From an uncultured Paracoccaceae bacterium (GTDB taxonomy: Bacteria; Pseudomonadota; Alphaproteobacteria; Rhodobacterales; Rhodobacteraceae), in NCBI GenBank assembly GCA_937907485.1, contig CALESR010000224.1, positions 1 to 5,690 of the forward strand: a stretch of DNA of 5,690 nucleotides, read 5' to 3'. Shown one piece after another: positions 1 to 5,265 of this stretch. Made by a program: the position numbers and the translations under genes. Each line of letters opens with the position of its first letter. Within the stretch, counting starts at the first letter, position 1. A model generated the notes under the pieces. It was not told the origin of the DNA. It made no database searches and saw only the letters and a program-made list of their open reading frames with translations.

Positions 1-458
1 TTGTCATGCACAAGGTGTTGCAGCCGCTCTATTATGCGCGTGAGGATACTAGGCGGCCGTTTCGCTATGCGGTTTGGTCGATGGCGATCAATGCGGTGCT
101 GGCGGTGGGGCTACTGCCCCTGATCGGCTTTGCCGCGGCGGCGCTGGCTACCACGCTGGCGGGCTGGGCGATGGTCTGGCAATTGTGGCGCGGCAGCCGC
201 GGCATGGGCGACGAGGCGCGCTGGGACGACAGGATGCGCAACCGGGCGCCGCGGATCGTCGCGGCCTCGCTGGTCATGGGGCTGGCGCTGTGGGGCGCCA
301 TGCTGGTGCTGGCGCCGGTTTTGGTGATGCCGGGCTGGCGGTACCTCGGGCTGGCGATCCTGGTGCTGGCCGGGATGGTCGCTTATTTCGGCGTGGGCGC
401 GGTAATCGGCGCCTTCCGGCTGTCGGATTTCACCGGCGCGGTGAAACGTCGGCGTTAG
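1..458 (+). CDS. murJ: Lipid II flippase MurJ (MviN family), C-terminal part
   Basis: This is the 3' end of a gene that begins before the window; the frame is open to base 1 and ends at TAG 456-458, leaving about 151 residues. MurJ is an inner-membrane MOP-superfamily transporter that moves the undecaprenyl-linked peptidoglycan precursor lipid II to the periplasmic face. The match rests on the motif LQPLYYAREDTRRPF near the start of the fragment, which is the family's hallmark 'YA..DT..P' segment between late membrane helices, and on four following hydrophobic segments. Counting from the Met codon at base 6, these lie at residues 23-40, 42-60, 84-106 and 112-136. The protein ends in a short basic tail (KRRR), as expected for a cytosolic C-terminus. 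The Met at base 6 is internal and not the true start. The last four bases overlap the end of the convergent gene on the other strand. Confidence 0.9.
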   Translation, partial: VMHKVLQPLYYAREDTRRPFRYAVWSMAINAVLAVGLLPLIGFAAAALATTLAGWAMVWQLWRGSRGMGDEARWDDRMRNRAPRIVAASLVMGLALWGAMLVLAPVLVMPGWRYLGLAILVLAGMVAYFGVGAVIGAFRLSDFTGAVKRRR

Positions 459-688
459 AACACCTTGCGCCCCACGGCGATCAGGATGACCGAGCCGACG
501 AGGCCCGCGATCAGATAGCCCGCCGTGCCCGAAAAGCTGACGCCGAAAAAGCTGAACAGCCAACTCGCCACCGCCGCGCCGACGATGCCCAGCAGCACAT
601 TCACCAAAATCCCGGTGTTCGACTTCATCAAGCGCGAGCCGATCCAGCCCGCCAACCCGCCGATGATGATTGCCCCGATCCAGCCCAT
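455..688 (-). CDS. GlsB/YeaQ/YmgE-type small stress-associated membrane protein
   Basis: A 77-residue very hydrophobic protein beginning MGWIGAIIIGGLAGWIGSRL and ending in AVGRKVF. Three membrane segments are visible at about residues 2-19, 28-49 and 55-73, rich in glycine. The glycine-rich first helix followed by 'SRLMKSNTG' and 'LGIVGAAVASWL' is the pattern of the transglycosylase-associated protein family (PF04226). Members are 80-90 residue inner-membrane proteins, often stress-induced, whose biochemical role is unclear. The start is set by a strong Shine-Dalgarno (GGGGAGGG, plus-strand 693-700) a few bases upstream of the ATG at 688; longer reading on this strand has no such support and is not membrane-like. 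The rhomboid-fold gene lies 52 bp upstream on the same strand, so one transcript is possible. The TAA stop overlaps the TAG of convergent murJ. Confidence 0.85.
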   Translation of the reverse strand: MGWIGAIIIGGLAGWIGSRLMKSNTGILVNVLLGIVGAAVASWLFSFFGVSFSGTAGYLIAGLVGSVILIAVGRKVF

Positions 689-692
689 GACG

Positions 693-700
693 CCCTCCCC
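693..700 (-). promoter_or_regulatory. Shine-Dalgarno of the GlsB-type gene
   Basis: On the minus strand GGGGAGGG precedes the ATG at 688 with a core GGAGG five bases from it. It fixes the start of the 77-residue protein and excludes the longer open frame that runs up to 871. Confidence 0.75.
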
Positions 701-740
701 TGACCTGTGGCCCTGAATGTAGGAACGCGGCGGCGTTGAC

Positions 741-1442
741 TCAACCCCGCAGCCGGGCGCGGGTGCGCTGCCAACTGCCCGGCCCCAGCAGCAGCGCCGA
801 CAGGCCAAATCCCAGAACAAAGCCGCTGGCATCAGCGATCCAGGCCGGCCCGGTCTCGGCCAGCAGGCCAAAGCCCAGCCGCGCGCCCAGCAGCACCGCG
901 ATCAGGCCAAAGGCCCGGCGGCGGGCGACGGCATCGGCAGCGTCGCGCCAGCGCAGCCAGGTAAAACCGCCGACCAGACCAAAGGCCATCGGCATCGCGC
1001 CGAACAGCCAGCCCAACTGGTCCTGCCCCACCACCAGCCCAAAGATCCCCGCCGCCAGCACCGGCACCACCAGCGCCAGCGCCAGAAACCGCGCGGGGCC
1101 GAACCGCTCGGCCAGCATCTTGCCCATCGCGGCCAGCATCACCCCGGCAAAGACCGCGTGCATCGCCGTGCCGTGGATGAAGGAAAAGCTGACATACCGC
1201 GTCAGATGCATCGGCGGAAACTGCCGGTTCTCCAGCATCCAGTGCTGGATCGCGCTGGAAAACCCATGCTCCTGAATCGCCGCGATGCGCCAGCCGACGC
1301 CCTGCGCGCCACCGATCAGCCCATGACCGGCGGCACTCAGCACCGCCTCGACGCCCAGAACCGCCCCGATCAGCAGCCAGACCACCCCCGGCAAGGGGTT
1401 CAACGGCGAGGCGTTCAGGTCGCGCAGGGGATCATCACTCAT
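741..1442 (-). CDS. Rhomboid-fold membrane protein, catalytic residues apparently lost
   Basis: A 233-residue protein with about six hydrophobic segments (roughly 19-39, 90-108, 117-139, 143-163, 178-194, 202-219). The WR of the first loop (W51-R52), the 'FIHGTAMH' segment (H90, H95) with 'GKMLAERFG' after it, and the 'G...GLVGGF' helix give the order of a rhomboid intramembrane serine protease domain. Active rhomboids need a Ser in GxSG, a His in the last helix and an oxyanion Asn four residues after the second His of HxxxxH. Here these positions read GAMP (147-151 region, Met150/Pro151), Asp204 (ADASGF) and Ala99. It therefore looks like a non-proteolytic rhomboid relative; this residue mapping was done by eye. 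The start was chosen at ATG 1442 (MSDDPLRDLN) with GGGAG six bases upstream; the open frame continues to 1607 but that part overlaps the start of trpS. The substrate or partner is unknown. It is divergent from trpS and lies upstream of the GlsB-type gene on its own strand. Confidence 0.82.
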   Translation of the reverse strand: MSDDPLRDLNASPLNPLPGVVWLLIGAVLGVEAVLSAAGHGLIGGAQGVGWRIAAIQEHGFSSAIQHWMLENRQFPPMHLTRYVSFSFIHGTAMHAVFAGVMLAAMGKMLAERFGPARFLALALVVPVLAAGIFGLVVGQDQLGWLFGAMPMAFGLVGGFTWLRWRDAADAVARRRAFGLIAVLLGARLGFGLLAETGPAWIADASGFVLGFGLSALLLGPGSWQRTRARLRG

Positions 1443-1448
1443 CAGCCA

Positions 1449-1453
1449 CTCCC
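1449..1453 (-). promoter_or_regulatory. Shine-Dalgarno of the rhomboid-fold gene
   Basis: GGGAG on the minus strand, six bases before the ATG at 1442. It supports the 233-residue form over the longer open frame reaching into trpS. Confidence 0.6.
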
Positions 1454-1464
1454 GGTGGGGTCGG

Positions 1465-1491
1465 TTGACGCCCCGTGCCGCCAGCGATAAG
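1465..1491 (+). promoter_or_regulatory. Candidate trpS promoter
   Basis: In the 85-bp divergent gap, TTGACG (1465-1470) matches five of six bases of the sigma-70 -35 consensus. The best -10-like hexamer behind it is GATAAG (1486-1491, four of six bases) at a short 15-base spacing; ATAAGC or TAAGCG one or two bases on give better spacing but poorer matches. This would start a transcript about 30 bases ahead of the trpS ATG. The -10 is weak, so this is only a candidate. No convincing promoter was seen for the divergent rhomboid-fold gene. Confidence 0.35.
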
Positions 1492-1516
1492 CGACAGGCA
1501 CAGGATTTTCCACCAC

Positions 1517-1520
1517 GGAG
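1517..1520 (+). promoter_or_regulatory. Shine-Dalgarno of trpS
   Basis: GGAG seven bases before the ATG at 1528. It decides this start against an in-frame upstream GTG at 1465, which would overlap the proposed -35 box. Confidence 0.7.
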
Positions 1521-1527
1521 TGACGGT

Positions 1528-2565
1528 ATGACCGTGACCGCGCCAAAGACCTTCACCCCTCGGGTGTTTTCCGGCATCCAGCCCTCGGGCGGGTTGACGC
1601 TGGGCAATTACCTCGGTGCCATCCGCCGCTTTGTGCAGATGCAGGACGAGGGGATGGAGACGATCTATTGCATGGTCGACATGCATGCGATCACCGTCTG
1701 GCAAGACCCCGAGGCGCTGCGCAAGCAGACCCGCGAACTGGCGGCGGGCTATCTGGCCGCAGGCCTCGACCCGGCCAAGTCGATCCTGTTCAACCAGAGC
1801 CAGGTCACCGCGCATGTCGAACTGGGCTGGGTGTTCAACTGCGTCGCCCGCATGGGCTGGATGAACCGCATGACGCAGTGGAAGGACAAGACCTCGGGCA
1901 AGGACGCCGAAAAGGCCTCGCTGGGGCTGTTCGCCTATCCGGCGCTGATGGCCGCCGACATTCTGGTCTATCACGCCACGCATGTCCCGGTCGGCGAGGA
2001 CCAGAAACAGCATGTCGAACTGACCCGCGACATCGCCGCCAAGTTCAACCATGACTACGGCGTTGAATTCTTCCCCATCACCACCCCGGTGATCGAAGGC
2101 GCCGCGACACGGGTGATGAGCCTGCGCGACGGCACCAAGAAGATGTCGAAAAGCGACCCGTCCGATGCCAGCCGCATCAACCTGACCGACGATGCCGAGA
2201 CCATCTCGGCCAAGATCCGCAAGGCCAAGACCGACGCGGGCGAATTGCCCGAGACCATCGAGGAACTGGCCGCGCGCCCTGAGGCAAAGAACCTCGTCAA
2301 CATCTATGCCGCGCTGGCCGGTGTGCCGGTGGCGCAGGTGCTGGGCGAATTCGCCGGGCAGGGCTTTGGCGCCTTCAAGCCGAGGCTGGCCGATCTGGCG
2401 GTGGCCTCGCTCGAACCGATCTCGACCGGGATGGCGCGGCTGATGGGCGACCCGGCGGAAATCGACCGCATTCTGGGTCAGGGCGCCGACCGCGCCGACG
2501 CCATCGCCCGGCCGATCATGGACCGGACCTATGAAATCCTCGGCATGGTGCGCTCGCGCCGCTGA
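1528..2565 (+). CDS. trpS: Tryptophanyl-tRNA synthetase
   Basis: A 345-residue class Ic aminoacyl-tRNA synthetase that activates tryptophan with ATP and charges tRNA-Trp in the cytosol. The family signature is complete. The ATP-binding HIGH-equivalent is TLGN (residues 24-27) inside FSGIQPSGGLTLGNYLGA, and Thr at the first position also occurs in other bacterial TrpRS. YCMVDMHAIT (47-56) and GEDQKQHVELTRD (156-168) are the usual tryptophan-site segments, and the second ATP motif KMSKS is at 205-209. Length is normal for a bacterial enzyme (about 330-350). The start ATG 1528 is supported by GGAG at 1517-1520 and places the Rossmann fold about ten residues from the N-terminus, as is normal. The gene is divergent from the rhomboid-fold gene and closed by a GC hairpin just after its stop. 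Nothing looks broken. Confidence 0.97.
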   Translation: MTVTAPKTFTPRVFSGIQPSGGLTLGNYLGAIRRFVQMQDEGMETIYCMVDMHAITVWQDPEALRKQTRELAAGYLAAGLDPAKSILFNQSQVTAHVELGWVFNCVARMGWMNRMTQWKDKTSGKDAEKASLGLFAYPALMAADILVYHATHVPVGEDQKQHVELTRDIAAKFNHDYGVEFFPITTPVIEGAATRVMSLRDGTKKMSKSDPSDASRINLTDDAETISAKIRKAKTDAGELPETIEELAARPEAKNLVNIYAALAGVPVAQVLGEFAGQGFGAFKPRLADLAVASLEPISTGMARLMGDPAEIDRILGQGADRADAIARPIMDRTYEILGMVRSRR

Positions 2566-2572
2566 GGGAACC

Positions 2573-2590
2573 GGGGGCGTCTGCCCCCTT
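2573..2590 (+). terminator. Terminator-like hairpin after trpS
   Basis: A perfect six-base stem GGGGGC (2573-2578) and GCCCCC (2583-2588) closes a GTCT loop, eight bases after the trpS stop. Only two T residues follow directly, then a TTTT at 2597-2600, so it is not a textbook intrinsic terminator. G/C hairpins of this kind are common at gene ends in Rhodobacterales. Confidence 0.6.
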
Positions 2591-2609
2591 GCGCCGTTTT
2601 GACGGCAAG
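2588..2609 (+). repeat. Second hairpin downstream of trpS
   Basis: CTTG-CG-CCGT (2588-2597) and ACGGCAAG (2602-2609) form an eight-pair stem with a two-base CG bulge and a TTTG loop. It shares base 2588 with the first hairpin, so the two structures abut and could compete. Its right arm contains AAGG, which could act as a Shine-Dalgarno for the in-frame GTG codons at 2615 and 2618. Confidence 0.45.
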
Positions 2610-2659
2610 GTGACGTGGTGGGGCTTGCGCAAGGCGGCGCGGCTGGCCACGTTTGGCGC

Positions 2660-3793
2660 ATGTCGAACGCCTTGCCCTTGCCGCGCCCCCCTCTCGCCCG
2701 CCGCCGTGTCTGGGTCGAGCGCGGCGTGATGGCCGCGGTCGCGCTGGCCTCGCTGCTCTGGACCGGCTGGTGGCTGCGCGATCTGGCGCAGTCCCCTCTG
2801 GGCGCCGAGCTGGTCGAGCGCGCCGAATCCGAACTGCTCGCCGCCTATGAGCGCGGCTTGTCGCGCGAGGCGACCCCTGCGGCGATCGAGGCCCGGCTGG
2901 CCGCAAGGCTGGACGAAAGCCCGCGCGACTGGGTGGTGATCGACGCGCTGGTCGATCTTGCGGTGGGGCAGGGCATCGCCCTGTCGCCCGCGCTGCTGGC
3001 GCGGCACGCGACGCTGAATGCCGAGGACAACGGCTGGATCGCCACCGGCGTCGACTGCGCCCGCTGCGCCTGGGATCTGGGCCTGTGCGACCTGAACGCG
3101 GCGCTGGCTTGCGGCGTGGCGATCAACCTGACCCCGCTGGGCGATGTCGCGGCGCTGGTGCGCGAGGGCGGGAATTATGTCGCCGGGGATGCGGTCGATC
3201 AGGTCGATGTCGGCATCGCCTTTGTCGGGCTGGCGGCGACCGGGCTGGTGCTGGTCAGCGGCGGATCGTCGCTGACGGTCAAGGGCGGCGCCGCGCTGCT
3301 CAGGGTGGCGCATCGCACCGGGCGGCTGGCGCCGGACCTGCTGGTGCCGTTCCGCCGCGCCTTTGCCCTTGGCGTCGATTGGGGGCGGCTGCCGGGCGTG
3401 CGCAGTGCCGACGATCTGGCCGCGCTGGGCCGCCCCGCCGTGCTGCGCCCGGCGCTGGCGCTGGCGCAGGATCTGGGCGGGCTGACCAACCGGCTGGGCA
3501 CCCGGCAGGCGCTGCATCTGACCGGCGCGCTGCAATCCCCGGCCGAGGTGGCCCGCGCCGCCCGCGCCGCCGAGGGGCTGGGGCCACGCACGCTGGGCAG
3601 CTTCGAGATGCTGGGCAAGTCGCGCTTTCTGCGGCTGGGGATGCGGCTGTCCGATGAGGTCTGGGCGGCGCTGGCCGGGGTGTTCGCCGCGCTGGGCTCG
3701 CTGGCCGGGCTGGTGGCGCCCTTGGTCGCGCGGGCCGGGCGCGGGGCGCTGCGGCTGGGGCTGCGGCTGACCCTGCGGCTGGCGATCCGCTGA
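2660..3793 (+). CDS. Membrane-anchored protein of unknown function with a four-Cys cluster
   Basis: A 377-residue protein that I cannot assign to a named family; it resembles conserved hypothetical proteins of Rhodobacterales, from memory only. An N-terminal basic stretch (ARRR, 13-16) is followed by a hydrophobic segment at about 22-38 ending in SLLWTGWWLRD, consistent with a signal anchor. A helical, charged region follows (45-120). Then come Cys133, Cys136, Cys143 and Cys151, arranged C-x2-C-x6-C-x7-C. Further hydrophobic segments lie at about 185-201 and 335-357, the latter followed by an alternating Arg/Leu tail (LRLGLRLTLRLAIR). If the first segment is an anchor with the N-terminus in the cytosol, the cysteines face the periplasm and could form disulfides or bind a metal; this is inference. 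The start is uncertain: ATG 2660 has no Shine-Dalgarno, whereas in-frame GTG 2615 or 2618 has AAGG upstream and would add 14-15 residues. Hairpins on both sides suggest a single-gene transcript. Confidence 0.78.
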   Translation: MSNALPLPRPPLARRRVWVERGVMAAVALASLLWTGWWLRDLAQSPLGAELVERAESELLAAYERGLSREATPAAIEARLAARLDESPRDWVVIDALVDLAVGQGIALSPALLARHATLNAEDNGWIATGVDCARCAWDLGLCDLNAALACGVAINLTPLGDVAALVREGGNYVAGDAVDQVDVGIAFVGLAATGLVLVSGGSSLTVKGGAALLRVAHRTGRLAPDLLVPFRRAFALGVDWGRLPGVRSADDLAALGRPAVLRPALALAQDLGGLTNRLGTRQALHLTGALQSPAEVARAARAAEGLGPRTLGSFEMLGKSRFLRLGMRLSDEVWAALAGVFAALGSLAGLVAPLVARAGRGALRLGLRLTLRLAIR

Positions 3794-3828
3794 CGCCCCC
3801 CGGTTGCCAAGCGCCCGGCGGGGCGTTA
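3793..3828 (+). terminator. Terminator-like hairpin after the unknown membrane protein gene
   Basis: ACGCCCC-CCGG (3793-3803) pairs with CCGG-c-GGGGCGT (3815-3826), giving an eleven-pair stem with one bulged C and an eleven-base loop. It starts at the last base of the stop codon. The trailing T stretch is only TT, so termination efficiency is uncertain, but it separates this gene from the GTPase gene. Confidence 0.55.
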
Positions 3829-3842
3829 CCCCCTTGCCCATC

Positions 3843-3848
3843 AAGGAG
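3843..3848 (+). promoter_or_regulatory. Shine-Dalgarno of the CobW-type gene
   Basis: AAGGAG eight bases ahead of ATG 3857. Its last G is the first base of an in-frame GTG (3848), so that GTG cannot be the start while this site is used; ATG 3857 is chosen. Confidence 0.8.
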
Positions 3849-3856
3849 TGCTGACC

Positions 3857-4945
3857 ATGGCCGAACCGATCCCCGTAACCCTGCTGACCGGCTTTCTCGG
3901 CTCGGGCAAGACGACCTTGCTCAACGCCTTGCTCAAGCATCCCGGCATGGACCGCGCCGCCGTGGTCATCAACGAATTTGGCGATGTCGGGCTGGACCAC
4001 GACCTGATCGAATCCTCGACCGAGGCGATGGTGCTGATGCAGTCGGGCTGCCTGTGCTGCACCGTGCGCGGCGATCTGGCGGAAACCCTGACCGACCTGC
4101 GCGACCGCCGCGAAGCCGGCGAGATCGACTTCAACCGCGTGGTGATCGAGACCACCGGCATCGCCGACCCCGGCCCCATCGTGCAGACCTTGGTGATGGA
4201 CGGCGACCTGTCCTATGATTTTGCCCTCGATGGCGTGCTGGTGACCGCCGATGCCGCCACCGGCGCGCGCATTCTGGACCAGCAGTTCGAGGCCGTGCAG
4301 CAGGTGGCGATGGCCGACCGGCTGATCCTGACCAAGACCGATCTGGTGACCCCCGCGCAACTGGCCGAGTTCGAAAAGCGGCTGACCAAGCTGAACCCCG
4401 GCGCGCCGCGCCACCGGGCGGATCACGGGCGCATCGACCCCGCGCTGCTGTTCGGACTGGCGCCGCGCGCCGACAGCACGCAGGCGCAGGCGCTGGCCTG
4501 GGTCGCCGCCGCGCCGAAAAAGGCCAGCCTGCCGCCGCTGAGCGGGCTCAAGGGCCTGAACCCGCTGGGCCTGCCGCAGTCGCACGGCCTCTTTGCCGCC
4601 GCCGCCCGGCCCAGCCATGACGGCCGGGTCAGCTCGCAATCCATCGAGATCGCCCAGCCGATCTCGCCCATCGTCTTTGACCTCTGGCTGGAGTCGCTGA
4701 TGAACTCGGCCTCCGAGGACATCCTGCGGCTGAAGGGCGTCGTGCATGTCGAAGGCATGACGCATCCCTTTGCGCTGCACGGCGTGCAGCACATCTTTCA
4801 CCCGCCGGTGCCGCTGACCCATTGGCCCGCCGGCGACAAGACCAGCCGAATCGTGGTGATCGGCCGCGATCTGCCGCCGGGCTATCTGGAGGAAAGCCTC
4901 GCCTTCCTGCGCTCAAAGCCCGATGTGACCGAACACCGCCTCTGA
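3857..4945 (+). CDS. COG0523 / CobW-family GTP-binding protein (putative metal chaperone)
   Basis: A 362-residue G3E-family P-loop GTPase. The Walker A loop GFLGSGKTT is at residues 12-20. The family's metal-binding CxCC motif is in QSGCLCCTVRGDL (Cys65, Cys67, Cys68), a Walker B/switch-like ETTGIADP is at 98-105, and the guanine-recognition element is TKTD (159-162) in place of NKxD. The C-terminal CobW_C domain runs from about residue 262 to the end (LWLESL, the GVVHVEG strand, then ALHGVQHIFH). Relatives couple GTP hydrolysis to delivery of zinc, cobalt or other metals to client proteins in the cytosol. There is no long His-rich linker, only scattered His near 303-315. No cobalamin, nitrile hydratase or zinc-uptake gene is in the window, so CobW itself cannot be claimed and the metal is unknown. 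No Zur-like operator was recognised upstream. The gene looks intact. Confidence 0.92.
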   Translation: MAEPIPVTLLTGFLGSGKTTLLNALLKHPGMDRAAVVINEFGDVGLDHDLIESSTEAMVLMQSGCLCCTVRGDLAETLTDLRDRREAGEIDFNRVVIETTGIADPGPIVQTLVMDGDLSYDFALDGVLVTADAATGARILDQQFEAVQQVAMADRLILTKTDLVTPAQLAEFEKRLTKLNPGAPRHRADHGRIDPALLFGLAPRADSTQAQALAWVAAAPKKASLPPLSGLKGLNPLGLPQSHGLFAAAARPSHDGRVSSQSIEIAQPISPIVFDLWLESLMNSASEDILRLKGVVHVEGMTHPFALHGVQHIFHPPVPLTHWPAGDKTSRIVVIGRDLPPGYLEESLAFLRSKPDVTEHRL

Positions 4946-5008
4946 TCCGGGCAAATCCGCTGCCACCTGCGCGATAGACGGGCAAAGTGTGGCAAAACCC
5001 GCCCCCGG

Positions 5009-5024
5009 CTTGCGCCGGATCAAG
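5009..5024 (+). promoter_or_regulatory. Candidate FNR-type (FnrL/FnrP) binding site
   Basis: CTTGCG-CCGG-ATCAAG. The right half-site ATCAA (5019-5023) is a perfect match to the FNR/CRP-family consensus TTGAT-N4-ATCAA; the left TTGCG (5010-5014) keeps the essential TTG. The flanking C and G extend the symmetry. Its centre (5016.5) lies exactly 41.5 bases upstream of the transcription start predicted from the -10 hexamer at 5046-5051, the geometry of class II FNR-activated promoters. FNR proteins bind when oxygen is low, so this predicts induction of the next gene under oxygen limitation. Confidence 0.5.
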
Positions 5025-5045
5025 GGCGGCCCGCGCCTGCCGTGG

Positions 5046-5051
5046 TATGCT
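5046..5051 (+). promoter_or_regulatory. Candidate -10 box for the small Trp-rich gene
   Basis: TATGCT matches four of six bases of the sigma-70 -10 consensus. There is no -35 match 17 bases upstream (AGGGCG), as expected for an activator-dependent promoter. The predicted start is near 5058, leaving a leader of about 22 bases to the GTG. Confidence 0.4.
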
Positions 5052-5065
5052 GTCCCATCCAACAT

Positions 5066-5074
5066 GAGGGAGAG
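5066..5074 (+). promoter_or_regulatory. Shine-Dalgarno of the small Trp-rich gene
   Basis: GAGGGAGAG, with core GGAG (5069-5072) seven bases before GTG 5080. This strong site is the main reason for accepting a short GTG-started gene. Confidence 0.7.
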
Positions 5075-5079
5075 CTGCC

Positions 5080-5259
5080 GTGACCTATCCCGTCGCTTAT
5101 TGGTGCCGCCTCTGGCAGGCCCAGATCGAACACTCCGCCGCGATGATGGCGTGGTGGGCGCAGTTCGTGCCGCATGAAACCGCCGCGCAACTCTCGGCCG
5201 AGGCCGAGGCCGCGCATCAGCCGCCCAAACTGGTGAAATCACGCCGCAAGGTCGCCTGA
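5080..5259 (+). CDS. Small Trp-rich hypothetical protein (59 residues)
   Basis: Starts at GTG 5080 and stops at TGA 5257-5259. The sequence begins MTYPVAYWCRLWQAQIEHSA and ends KLVKSRRKVA. The first 30 residues are rich in Trp (four: 8, 12, 25, 26) and Met and could form an amphipathic helix. An Ala/Glu/Gln helix-like stretch (34-46) and a basic tail follow. There is no signal peptide and no clear membrane segment. Evidence that it is real: a strong Shine-Dalgarno, a candidate FNR-dependent promoter, GC-rich third codon positions typical of its neighbours, and an end that fits exactly against the convergent permease gene (6 bp between stops). The 'W..Q.....A' pattern loosely recalls phasin-like proteins, but I do not assign it. 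Function unknown. Confidence 0.65.
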   Translation: MTYPVAYWCRLWQAQIEHSAAMMAWWAQFVPHETAAQLSAEAEAAHQPPKLVKSRRKVA

Positions 5260-5265
5260 CGCCGG

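Noticed and set aside
111..563. Minus-strand open frame across the murJ end and the GlsB-type gene.
   Set aside because: It is a shadow frame rich in Arg, His and Gln, conflicting with two recognisable membrane protein genes.
724..737. Hairpin AACGC-GGCG-GCGTT between the rhomboid-fold and GlsB-type genes.
   Set aside because: The five-pair stem lacks a T tract and lies only a few bases after the stop; too weak to call a terminator, and the two genes may be co-transcribed.
1443..1607. N-terminal extension of the rhomboid-fold gene.
   Set aside because: The extension would overlap the start of trpS, is not membrane-like, and has no better ribosome site than ATG 1442.
1435..2661. A 408-codon minus-strand open frame over trpS.
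   Set aside because: It covers trpS almost entirely, and its product has the His/Gly/Arg-rich composition of a shadow frame. TrpRS is unmistakable on the other strand.
2516..4822. A 768-codon open frame on the minus strand, antisense to the 3' end of trpS, the unknown membrane protein gene and most of the GTPase gene.
   Set aside because: Its translation is a low-complexity mix of Gln, Arg, Gly, His and Ala with no domain or membrane pattern, typical of the antisense frame of GC-rich genes. It crosses three well-supported plus-strand genes and their hairpins.
4949..4997. Three copies of GGCAAA (4950-4955, 4981-4986, 4991-4996), the outer ones also within a TGCCAC/GTGGCA inverted repeat.
   Set aside because: The spacing is irregular and the motif short; the inverted repeat has a six-pair stem with a 22-base loop. 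No operator or terminator can be claimed.
4991..5012. Possible sigma-54 promoter (TGGCA followed by TTGC).
   Set aside because: The distance between TGGCA (4991-4994 region) and TTGC (5010-5013) is far longer than the fixed -24/-12 spacing; TTGC is better explained as the left half of the FNR-type site.
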